Below, piece after piece: positions 44,450-54,636 of a stretch of 64,000 nucleotides of DNA. The notes under the pieces were generated by a model. It searched no databases. It worked only from the letters and a program-made list of their open reading frames with translations, and was not told the DNA's origin. The translations under genes and the position numbers were made by a program. The stretch covers positions 124,001 to 188,000 of the forward strand of contig JBBHKE010002609.1 in NCBI GenBank assembly GCA_037447655.1, given 5' to 3'. Position 1 is the first letter of the stretch. Every line of letters begins with the position of its first letter. Origin of the DNA: Zygnema cylindricum (taxonomy: Eukaryota > Streptophyta > Zygnematophyceae > Zygnematales > Zygnemataceae).

Positions 44450-44640
44450 GTGTCGTGACGATTTTGGATTCTTTCTTTAATAAACACGCATCCTTTTGGA
44501 TGTGGTTCATAGGTCATTTTTTTTCTCTACAATCAACATTTCGTGATCAAATTGTTACACGCACAGATCAGAAGATATGTATTTTTCCACCGTAATATAC
44601 TCAAGAAAAGGTGTAAAATAGGCGACCACCCCTATTAGGC
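44450..44640. repeat. dispersed repeat R6, copy downstream of haloperoxidase copy 1
   Basis: Same orientation as 36000-36190 and moderately diverged from it. It contains TTACACGCACAGATCAGAAG and GTAAAATAGGCGACC. Confidence 0.6.
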
Positions 44641-44989
44641 TGTGTACCCATGTATCAAGGTTTTTTTGGTCGTTTTCCTCAAAAGTTTAACCTGAAACGA
44701 AGACATCTTCCGCTGTGCGAAAAATGTGTAAAAACCGATTTACATTTCGCGTCACATTGAAACTGAAAATGTACTACTCCCACATTATGCCAACTCATCT
44801 TATTTCACAAAAAAACTGGTGTTGTTGAGCTAAGAATTACAGTAAAAACTGTAATTCTGTTCATTTTATACTTACGGTCAAACTTTTGTGTTTTTACAAT
44901 GAAATCAAATGTGTCATATCAGTTTCTATTTGGTTTGACCCCAACAAACTGTAGAAAATCTTAATAACTGTAGAAGTCCCTATCAAACC

Positions 44990-45430
44990 TACCAAATTGA
45001 AAAGCCCTAAAGACATAAAAATCCTATAACCCCTAGAGTCCCTGGAACCCCTAAAACCCCGAAACTCTAAAAAATCCAAAAAATCCTAATCAACCAAAAA
45101 AGCCCTAAAAATCGCTAACCCTCAAAACCCCTAAAAAACACAAATAACAAAAACCCTAAAACTGTAAACCATAAAAAACCCTAAAAAATTCTAAAAACCC
45201 TAAAACCGTTAACAATTTTAAAATTCTAAAGCCCTAAAATCCTAAAAGGCCCTAATAATCCTAAAACCCTAAACTACCTATAAACACTCTTAAAATTCTA
45301 AAAACCTGTAAACCCAAAAATCCCCGTAACTCCAAAATACTTTAAAAACCCTAAAAACCCTAAAATACCCGAAACCCCAAAAAATTTAAAAACCTTTAAC
45401 TCTCAAAACCTTGAAATACCTTAAAAACAC
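44990..45430. repeat. degenerate telomere-like CCCTAAAA block
   Basis: Dozens of CCCTAAA/CCCTAAAA-like words are joined by A-rich spacers over about 440 bp. The unit is not exact, so this is an old interstitial array or an A-rich repeat rather than a true telomere. Confidence 0.65.
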
Positions 45431-45689
45431 CCACTCAGTAAAAATTTACACCGACAGAGATGTGTTTTGTGGAGTTCAGATTTAAGTGGAAATATGTTAT
45501 ATTGAGTTGCATGAAATAAAAATTTGAGTTAGTTATTTTGCGTCCGTTGTACTTTTGTGTCCGCCGTCCTTTTCCAGTTCCATGTTCACCAGTTTTTTAG
45601 TAAATTTCCGTACGTCGCCGTAAATTTTTTGTTCAGTTAACCGGCCAACGTTTATGCGCATCGTTTGCCGTAATAAATTGCAGTTAAAC

Positions 45690-45920
45690 TGTAACAGAAC
45701 TGATTTTTATACGTGACATGCCACGCTATATAAAATCAATAAAATAATACAGTATGTTATAAAGTACTATTGTACGCATACTATATATTTTTCTAAGTTG
45801 TCGCCGATATGGAATTTGTTGGTCCCAGACCGATATATCGGAAGCTCTGACCGTTCGATAACCGATAACTATCGGTATCGGTGTTATCGCGATAAGTTTT
45901 TTACCGATACACAACACTAC
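45690..45920 (-). mobile_element. R4 MITE copy, one end clear (ends at 45920)
   Basis: The right terminus ACCGATACACAACACTAC matches the terminus of the element at 56986-57433. Internal homology includes ATCGCGATAA and a GACATGCCACGC word. The left terminus is not clear. Confidence 0.6.
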
Positions 45921-46607
45921 AAAATTGGGCAAAAAAGGATCGGGAAAAAAAAACGGAAAAAAAGGTAAAAAAAAAAAGAAACAAACAAAAAAAATAACAA
46001 TGAATGTTATTTCAAAGCAAAACGTAACTTTTTTTTTCATACAAAAAAAATCTCATTATCACTCTTTCTCACTACCCACTCTATACATATAATATCTCCC
46101 TTCCCTTCGCTTCCCTCCCCTCCTCCCCGCACCCCCCAAAAAGAGAACAAATATACCATTTACTAAATTAACAATTCTCTTTTCAATATTTCAATCTAAA
46201 CAATAAACCAAAAAAAAAATAAAAAAAATACAATATTAAAAATACGATATTTTTTGTCCTATCTTCCTTTTAAATCGTTCAACTCCTTTACTTATAATCA
46301 ACTCTTCAATAGATTCGAATAGTCGAAACTTCAAAAACAATTTGCCAAAATTTCAAAACGAATTGCCAAAATTTTACAAAATTTGTGAAGTTTTTGCGAA
46401 ATTCCAAAACAAAAGAGGAAAAAACTCCAATACTCGCCAAAACTTTCCTAATCTAACAAAAAAAAAAAAGTCAATTCATTTCCGAAATGAACAAAAAATT
46501 GACATTTTTTCTCCACATCTGTTAAAAATTTCCCAAAGTTTACTCGAATTGCCGAAATTTGCAATTAATTGCAAAAATTTACCAAAATGATTGTCAAAAT
46601 TTTACCT
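45921..46607. other. intergenic between convergent genes, no gene recognised
   Basis: A-rich sequence, then AAATTGCCAAAATTT-type words (46330-46600). It probably includes the 3' UTR of haloperoxidase copy 2. The 82-codon frame at 46342-46590 is A-rich noise. Confidence 0.4.
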
Positions 46608-49600
46608 TCAATCAAAAAACTTAAAAACGGCTTTACCAACCTGCAAAATCCCAGGAAAAAAAAAAACATTAAAGAGTATCATTTTGCATAGTATTTTAGA
46701 GACTTCTCGGTATAAAAAATATAAAAACCAAATAAAAATATATACATAAGAAAAAGGTACATTTCTCCATAGAAATGTTATTTCATGTCCCATCTTCCTC
46801 CCCTCTCCTTCCCTCCTGCCCTCCCCTTCTCTCTCCCCCATCCCTATCCCTCACTCTCCCACTCACTCCCTCTCCCTCTCTCCCTCCCCCTCCCGTCAAA
46901 CAGGTACGAAAAGAATACTATTCACAGTAAAGGACAACCAGCGCAATTCACCAAAAAAGACAAAATGACAAAAAGGACAATAAAGAACAAAAAGGATGAG
47001 AAGAAGAAAAAAAACCAAAAAGGGGCAAAAAGACAAACAAGCAAGTAGGACGAAGAAAGATTTAAAAAAAAAGGATCCAACCAACTTCAAATGGACAAAC
47101 AGGATCCAACACTGGAAAGGGACAAAAAGGACAAAAGTTACAAAAGTACAAAAAATACAAAAAATACGATTTCCTCACCCTCACACCGATGTCGAAACCG
47201 TCTTCCACCGATTTCCGGAAATGGACTCCTCCGAGAATCCTGACGAGTCCTCCCAAATACATCCACACTAATTATGGATATATGATAAATACACTCATAA
47301 TTCTTTGACACTATTTATAGATATGCATAAATACACTTATCGTTTTTATCCACGCCAATAATCAATGATAATTTTTACGTAATGTATCCACGCTAATTTT
47401 GGACATGTGGACAAATACACAATTTTTCGACACTAATTATAAGGCATAAATACACTTATAATCAATTTGTGGTAAATAAACAAACACAACTTTTATCCAC
47501 ACCAATTACCGACGATAATTACATGTACATTTATCCACACAACACATATCTACACAAACCCACACTATTACTGATATGCATCGTAATACTAGTAATCTAG
47601 TATTTGTTTATAAACTTATTCATCCCACTAATTTCTTTATCTCTTCATTTCCTTATTGCTTTATTTCATTTTTTCTTTATTTCATTATTTCTTTATGCCA
47701 TTATTTACTTATTTCTTCGCTTATTTCTTTATTTCACGCACCGACTATATCCGACTTCCGAAGCCGGGTCAGCGAGAGAGGAAAAAACTCTCCCTGAGTA
47801 TCCCCCTCCCCCTCCCTCGGACCCAATAGAAAAAGGGGTAATTGGGGAATAAATGTCCTTAAGTTTTAAAACCTTGGAGAGAATAAGGGCGGAGGAGGCG
47901 GCGGTGAGGGAGTGGCCAGAGGGGTACTCGGGATGGGGGGGGGGTGGAGAGAAGGGGAGAGAAGGAGGGGTCCGGGGGGTGGACGGAGTCGCCTTGTCTG
48001 GAGGAATGGAGGGGAGAGGAAACGAATGTAAAAATCAACTGTATTATATATATGCAGATATATGTATGTAGATATATGCGTATATGTATATATGTATACA
48101 TGTCAATAGGTATATATATACAAGAGAGAGAGGGGAGAGGGAGTGGGAAGGGATGGGAATGGAAAGGTTTTATAACCGAACCAGGAGAGGGACAGGGAGG
48201 GAAGGGGAGAGGAAGGGAGGGAAAAGAGGAATTAAAAAAAAAAAAAAAAAGTAGATAAACCTCTGCTGTTTCTCTTCCTTCCTCCCTCTACACCTTTCCT
48301 GCCCCTCTTCACTATTCCACAGCCACTTCCCTCCATCTCTCGCTCCCACCCCTTCTTTTCTCTTCCCTCCACTCCCCTCCTCTTCCCTCCCCTTCCTTCT
48401 TCTTCACTACCCCTCTCCCACTTCTCCTCCCACTCTTTTTCCACCTCTCCCTCTCCTTTCCTCTGTCTTCCTCTCCTCTTCCCTCCCCCCTCTCCCTCTT
48501 TTCCCTCTCACTCTCCCTTCCCCCCATCTTATGTCCATCATTCCCGAAACCTACCCTTCTCCTTCCACTACTCCTCAGCATCCCTTCCCTCCCTCCCTCC
48601 CTCCTTCCCTCTCTCTTTTTACCCCTTTTAGGGGGTATTCTTCCACCTTTTCCAAAAAAAAAAGTGGGTATTGTTCCTCTCCCTCTCCTCCACAACTTTT
48701 CTTCCTCTCTCTCCCTCTCCCCCTCACCTTATGGCCGTGATGGGCCTCCAGAATTTGTATTTGTACTTCTGGTAGTATCCGGCAATATTGGCGTCATACT
48801 GGGCCACCCCCACCAGGGAGTAGGCTTTGGCGGCGGCCAAGAGGGGGGTGGAGGGAGAGAGAACCTCCCTCGCGATCTGGAACCAGTGGCCGGCGTGAGA
48901 GGAGGTCCCTGGGGGAGGGAGGGAGAGGGAGGGAGAGGGAGGGAGAGGGAGAGAAAGGAGACAGAGAGTGGGTTTTTTGAGTTTTTTTGGACCATTTTGG
49001 AGGGGTGGAGGGAGAGAGAATCTCTCTTGCAATTTGGAACCAGTGGCCAGTGTGAGTGGAGGTGTCTGCAGGAGGGAGGGAGAGGGAGAGGGAGAGGAGA
49101 GGAGAGAGGCGGGTTTTCAGAGGGTTTTTGGGCGTTTTTTGGGGGAGTTTTAGGGGATTTTTGAGGGTTTCAAGGGGGGAGGTAAAGAGGGGTGGAGGGA
49201 GAGAGGAGCTTTTGAGGTATTGGGAAACAGGGAAGGGCGGGAGAGGAGATGTCTGGAATGGAGAACGAGGGAAGCATGGAGGGCGAAGAAGAGAGGAGGG
49301 AGGGTGAGTGAGAGGGGAGGGGAAGGGAGAGAGGGAGAGAGGGAGAGGGAGAGAGGGAGAGAGGGAGAGGGAGAGAGGGAGAGAGGGAGAGAGGGAGAGA
49401 GGGAGAGAGGGAGAGAGGGAGAGAGGGAGAGAGGGAGAGAGGGAGAGAGGGAGAGAGGGAGAGAGGGAGAGAGAAAGAGAGGGAGGGAGAGAGGGAGAGA
49501 GGGAGAGAGGGAGAGAGGGAGAGGGGGAGTGAGAGGGAGAGGGCGGAAGAGAGAGAGGGAGAGGGAGGGGAAGGAGAGAGAGGGGGGGAGAGAGAGATAT

Positions 49601-52600
49601 AAATAGAGAGAGAGGGAAAAAGAGGGACAGAGAGAGAGGGAGAAAGAGAGGATAACAAATTCAAACTCAGGTTAAGAAACTAGAATTACTCCTCTTTGAC
49701 CATACATACGGGAGAGAAAGAGAGGGAGGATGTAAAAAAGAAAAGAAAGGAGTAGAGGAAGAGAAAAAAAAGTGAGAGGAGATAGAGAGGAGATAAGAAG
49801 AGTGGAATAGCAAGGACGAGAGAGGAAGAGGGAGAAAGAGAGAGGAAGAGCGAGGAGAGAGGAAGAGAGAGGAGAGAGAGGAAGAGAGGAGGGGGAGGAA
49901 TTTTAAGGCGGTCCCTCTTTTAAGGGTTTTTTTTTTGTCCTTACCTGACCCATCTGCCCAAAAAAACACCGTTTCCGTGTCGTATGCCGTTCTGTTCGAT
50001 CCGGTCAGATTTCCGTAACTTTTTACTTCTGTAAAATCCGTATTATATTGGGGAGAGGGAATTCCATACGGACCGGAATAAATGTCATATTTCTGCGATA
50101 GAAAACCAGATTTAGTGTGGACATGCTTTTTTTTTGTTTTTTTTAACATCGTAAATGTAGTGTGCGGAAAAATGCTTTGATAAAGGTTTTTAGGGCTTCC
50201 TCGAGTTGTTTTTAATTAAGAAAAAGGAAATAAATGAAAAGAAAGAAAAAGAAAAAGGAATCGAAAAAGAAAAATATCTTGAAGAAGCGATGATTCATTT
50301 CAATGTATATTGTCTTTTTTTTTTAATTACTTTCCATATTTTTAAAATTCCAAAAAAAAAATCGCTGTAAATCTGTTTTTTTTTTTTTTTTTTCTGTTTC
50401 TATTTCTTTTATGTTTTCCTTCTATTTCTATTATTATTTATTTATTCATTTTTATTTTAATTTTGATTTAGTGTGGGCAGTTTGCTTTCCACAAAATAGT
50501 TCTTAGGTTTTTTGAACTTTTTTGTGTAAAAAATATGTTGAGAAAAGAAGTTTTTAAGAGATTTTGTGAAATTCTATGAGACTGTTTTACTCAAAAAAAA
50601 AAAAAGTTTCATTTTGATGAAATATATCGAGGTTACCATTTAAAAAAAAAAAAAAAAGTTTTCCAGAGAGATTTTTCAGAGTCTTGAAAATTTAAAGAGT
50701 TGTCAAAAAAAAAAAAAAAAGTAAAAAAATAAATGGCGGAAAAAAAAGGATAATAATTTGAAAAATAAAATCTGGTGTCATGTCTTTTACTAAAGTCTAT
50801 GAAAGGGAGAGTACAAAAGGGAGAGGGAGAGAGAGAGGGAGAGAGAGAGGGAGAGTGAGAGTGAGAGTGAGAAGGAGAGCCAGAGGAAGTGCGACACGAA
50901 GAGGGAGAGGGACACAGAGAAGGAGAGAGAGAATTTTTTCAGACTTTTTCATAGCAAAAATATAAATTTGTTGTTGCGATTAAAAGACAAAAGTTGTTTG
51001 TCGTTTTCTCACCTTAGTTTTAATAAAAAAAGGTTTTGTGATCCCAAGTTGAGGATAAAGGGCAAAAGTTTGTCCGGGAACAAACTGATAAACCCCTTTA
51101 GACCCATTGAAAGGTCCGGGAAAATATCCATAATATTCTTGACTATTGTCATCGAGTCTGGAAAAAAAAAGAGACAGAAAATGATTTTTTAGGGTTTAAA
51201 GTTTTTCAAGAGGTTTCGAAGATTTTTGAGGTTTCTAAAAAGGTTTTTTAATTTTTTTTTGAAAGTTTTCTGGATTTATACTGAGGTTTTAGGGTTTTTT
51301 GTGGATTTTTAGGGTTGAGGTTTTAGTTAGGGTTTTCATTTTTAGGTTGAGATTTTTGCTAGGGATTTCAAATGTTTTGTTAGGGTTTTCAAAAGTTTTG
51401 TTAGGGTTTTCAAATGTTTTGTTAATTCCTGCAAGTTACATGTAAAGGTTGGTTCTGTTAAGTGAAAAAAAAGTAGAAAGAAAACTGTCAGAAGAGTAAC
51501 TGAATAAGGAAATAAATAAATTTTTGAAGCCTTTTTGAAGCGCTTGTCCTGTACCGGTGTACTTCCAAAACTAAGTGATAAATCGACACACCTAATGTGA
51601 TAAATCGACACACATAATGTGATAAATCGACACACCTAATGTGATAAATCGACACACCTAATGTGATAAATCGACACACCTAATGTGATAAATCGACACA
51701 CATAATGTGATAAATCGACACACATAATGTGATAAATCGACACACCTACCTAATGTGATAAATCGACACACCTAATGTGATAAATCGACACACCTAATGT
51801 GATAAATCGACACACCTAATGTGATAAATCGACACACCTAATGTGATAAATCGACACACCTAATGTGATAAATCGACACACCTAATGTGATAAATCGACA
51901 CACCTAATGTGATAAATCGACACACATAATGTGATAAATCGACACACCTAATGTGATAAATCGACACACCTAATGTGATAAATCGACACACCTAATGTGA
52001 TAAATCGACACACCTACCTAATGTGATAAATCGACACACCTAATGTGATAAATCGACACACCTAATGTGATAAATCGACACACCTAATGTGATAAATCGA
52101 CACACCTAATGTGATAAATCGACACACCTAATGTGATAAATCGACACACCTAATGTGATAAATCGACACACCTAATGTGATAAATCGACACACCTAATGT
52201 GATAAATCGACACACCTAATGTGATAAATCGACACACCTAATGTGATAAATCGACACACCTAATGTGATAAATCGACACACATAATGTGATAAATCGACA
52301 CACCTACCTAATGTGATAAATCGACACACCTAATGTGATAAATCGACACACCTAATGTGATAAATCGACACACCTAATGTGATAAATCGACACACCTAAT
52401 GTGATAAATCGACACACCTAATGTGATAAATCGACACACCTAATGTGATAAATCGACACACCTAATGTGATAAATCGACACACCTAATGTGATAAATCGA
52501 CACACCTACCTAATGTGATAAATCGACACACCTACCTAATGTGATAAATCGACACACCTAATGTGATAAATCGACACACCTAATGTGATAAATCGACACA

Positions 52601-54550
52601 CCTAATGTGATAAATCGACACACCTAATGTGATAAATCGACACACCTAATGTGATAAATCGACACACCTAATGTGATAAATCGACACACCTAATGTGATA
52701 AATTCAAAAACCTAATGTGATAAATTCACAAATTTAATGTGATAAATCCACACACCTAATGTGATAAATATACTGGATAGAAAAATAATTTACTTAAATG
52801 CATTATACATCAATAGAGCATGAAAGATTTACTTTAAGACTTTCATTGAGCAGCACAAAGTTCAAATTTAAAAATCAGAAAATATTATCACTAACTTTTT
52901 TCTTCCAAATACTTTTCAAAATAATATACGAGTGATGACGTGTGCTATTTTGTCGTGATCTACTTTCAGAGCTTTCAGATAAAAAAAAAGAAATGCTATT
53001 ATGTACAGTAGTCACTGAAAGTGTTAAAGTAACAACAAAAAAAAGAAAATAACGACTTGCTTACCTGGCATAAAGGAGCTCGAGCGTTCGCACTTTCGCC
53101 AGTTTTTTGGACGCCGCGATTTCCGCTGGAGTGAGCGAATACGACAAAAGCTGCGCCGTCACCAGACCATCAAATATCGGCGATTGGTACTTCGGATATA
53201 CGCTGCCCAGAAAAAATCGTAGCAAAAATAAATAAACATATACGCACTGAAAAAATGTCGAAGCCAATAGGTAAAGAGAATACAGAAACAGGGAAACACA
53301 GTGCGTACTAAATACAGACAAACAAAAAAGATCTGTACAGCACTGCGGATTTGCGGAAAACATCTGTGAAAAAAAAATTGCAGCACGCACTGAAAAAATA
53401 AGGAATATTGTAGGCAGAAGCGAGAATAAAATACAGTGCGAACTAAATAAATATACATCAAAATCAGACGGAAGCTGGAAGCTGAAAGAATGCTGGAATC
53501 GATTTGACGTACGAAAAATAAAATAAAAAAACAAAAAAAAACGCACGTTGACAAAACGAAATGCGCGGCAAAAATCGCCGAGGGCTCGCGCTGGGCTCCG
53601 GGATATTTGCGGCTTTTCTGGTCGAACAGTATGATCGTACGGTAAACTGCAACATGGAGAAGGGCAAAATATCGAGAAGCGAGTTGGCTCGGAGTGCTGT
53701 CCAACCGGATCGCCTGCACCAATGAGAGCGAAGATAATGTAAGATACGACGAATCCTGAGTTGTACGGTCAGCGATCAGACGTTAAAAATTTTGAGAGGG
53801 AGAGAGAGGATTCAAAATCTCAAAAGGCTCAAACTTGATTCTGTGAAATCTTTAAAAGTAAAAAGTACAGACAGGAAAGAAAAAAAAGGACGACCAATCC
53901 AGGACGCGGAACCTTTTTTTCAGGTCTTTAAAGAATATGATTCTTCTTTTAAGTAATTTGAATAGGACGTGTCGTGGAAAGATACAGTACGGTACACCGT
54001 GTATCGCTATTAGGGTTAATAACTTTTTCGCCACTTAAAACATCTTTTATCCGTACACACTTGTCCGATTTTCAATTTGAGACCGCCAATCGGAAGCTTA
54101 GAATCTTACCTTTAAATCGCAACCGTCAGATACACAATCTGACACGTGTCTACGGAGAAAAGATGTTTCAAGTAGCGAAAAAAATATTAACCCTAATAGC
54201 GATACGGTTGTAGGATCATAGAGCTAAAGTTCCATTTGAAGTTTCCAATTTTTATGGAGCACAGATGATTTTTTCTTTCAACCAATCACTGACCGAAAAG
54301 CTGCCCGAAAATATCTTTCTTATTATTTGGAGCGCCACATGTAATTTTAACAAGTGAACCACTGACCGACAGTACAAAAAAGTACAACCCTGAATCGTAC
54401 AGTCGTACGATATCCGCCTACCTGCTGCGCAGCTTCGTTCCACTTCGTCACAAGACTGTCGTTCAGACGAGCTTCAGTTCCGTACATTCCGTACATGAAC
54501 GTAATGATGATGGCCACGGCAAGAAGGGCGGCCGAGCGTGAGGAAGCCAT
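46608..54550 (-). CDS. vanadium-dependent haloperoxidase / PAP2 family protein, copy 2, frameshift in exon 7
   Basis: The minus-strand exons are 54550-54422, 53713-53547, 53202-53065, 51157-51013, 50092-49945, 48908-48728, 47997-47742, 47239-47179 and 46640-46608. All introns are GT-AG, and all phases equal those of copy 1. Exon lengths also match except exon 1 (three bases shorter) and exon 7 (one base longer, at a run of ten C, plus strand 47935-47944). That base shifts the frame just before the P-S-G-H motif and gives an early stop near 47859, losing the acid-base His, the third-motif Arg and the metal-binding His. Ignoring it, the protein would have 418 residues with signal peptide (1-28), KYKYKFWRPITAIR, EYPSGHS and SRILGGVHF all intact. 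The intact splice sites argue for recent inactivation or an assembly error. The exon 8 acceptor (CTCGTCAG) lacks a good pyrimidine tract. Confidence 0.8.
48000..48727 (-). other. intron 6 of haloperoxidase copy 2
   Basis: The first 90 or so bases after the exon 6 donor still align with intron 6 of copy 1 (AAGTTGTGGAGGAGAGGGAG). The rest is purine-rich on the minus strand with a TATATGTA-rich patch at 48045-48120. Frames here are low-complexity. Confidence 0.65.
49001..49065 (-). repeat. partial duplicate 1 of the exon 6 acceptor and start, in intron 5 of copy 2
   Basis: CTGCAG then codons for T-S-T-H-T-G-H-W-F-Q-I-A-R-E-I-L-S-P-S-T-P parallel real exon 6 (T-S-S-H-A-G-H-W-F-Q-I-A-R-E-V-L-S-P-S-T-P). 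It then breaks off, without the K-x6-R-P motif or a donor. Confidence 0.85.
49185..49252 (-). repeat. partial duplicate 2 of the exon 6 acceptor and start, in intron 5 of copy 2
   Basis: CATTCCAG then a more diverged reading (I-S-S-P-A-L-P-C-F-P-I-P-Q-K-L-L-S-P-S-T-P-L) aligns to the same exon 6 start. It lies 120 bp upstream of duplicate 1 in transcript order. Confidence 0.75.
49300..49640. repeat. (GGGAGA)n tract in intron 5 of copy 2
   Basis: A nearly pure purine array on the plus strand (GAGAGGGAGAGAGG units), hence pyrimidine on the transcribed strand. The 128-codon and 164-codon frames in it are artefacts. Confidence 0.9.
51571..52770. repeat. 22-bp satellite array in intron 3 of copy 2, about 54 units
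   Basis: Each unit contains AATGTGATAAATCGACA followed by CACCT or CACAT. A minority of units carry an extra CTAC, making 26 bp. The array is almost exact in the middle and decays at the right end (52700-52770), where ATTCAAAAA and ATCCACA variants appear. It is wholly intronic; copy 1 has a different array in the same intron. Confidence 0.95.
53205..53546 (-). repeat. intron 2 of copy 2 with imperfect internal duplication
   Basis: An approximately 80-bp segment bounded by ACGCACTGAAAAAAT and CAGTGCG(T/A)ACTAAATA occurs at 53250-53325 and again at 53384-53452. This adds to the pattern of local tandem duplication in these genes. Confidence 0.6.
53995..54211. mobile_element. MITE, TATTAGGGTTAA family, 217 bp, in intron 1 of copy 2
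   Basis: A terminal inverted repeat of about 55 bp runs through ATCGCTATTAGGGTTAATA and on to AAACATCTTTT. It is closely related in length and interior to 7816-8034. Intron 1 of copy 1 lacks it, so it entered after the duplication or was lost from copy 1. Confidence 0.85.
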
Positions 54551-54628
54551 GGCGTAAAACTTTCTTCTTTATCAGAAAAAAAATTAAGTACTAAAATGAA
54601 GATGCGAAATCTATGGCAACTCGAGGCT

Positions 54629-54636
54629 ATTTTATA
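54629..54636 (-). promoter_or_regulatory. TATA box of haloperoxidase copy 2
   Basis: The minus strand reads TATAAAAT, 79 bp upstream of the ATG at 54550. A 25-30 bp spacing would start the transcript about 50 bp before the ATG. Copy 1 has no equally clear TATA in the same place. Confidence 0.55.

Noticed and set aside
42980-44595. Long frames of 492 and 376 codons (Ser/Phe/Leu-rich) on the plus strand
   Set aside because: They lie wholly in a polypyrimidine simple repeat. All three frames are open for the same reason, and no start context, domain or splice signal supports them.
49170-49664. 164-codon Ser/Leu/Pro frame on the minus strand
   Set aside because: (GGGAGA)n array of intron 5 in haloperoxidase copy 2; it also runs through ghost exon 6 material.
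51571-52770. CRISPR-like array
   Set aside because: It is a contiguous tandem satellite with no unique spacers, in a eukaryotic intron.
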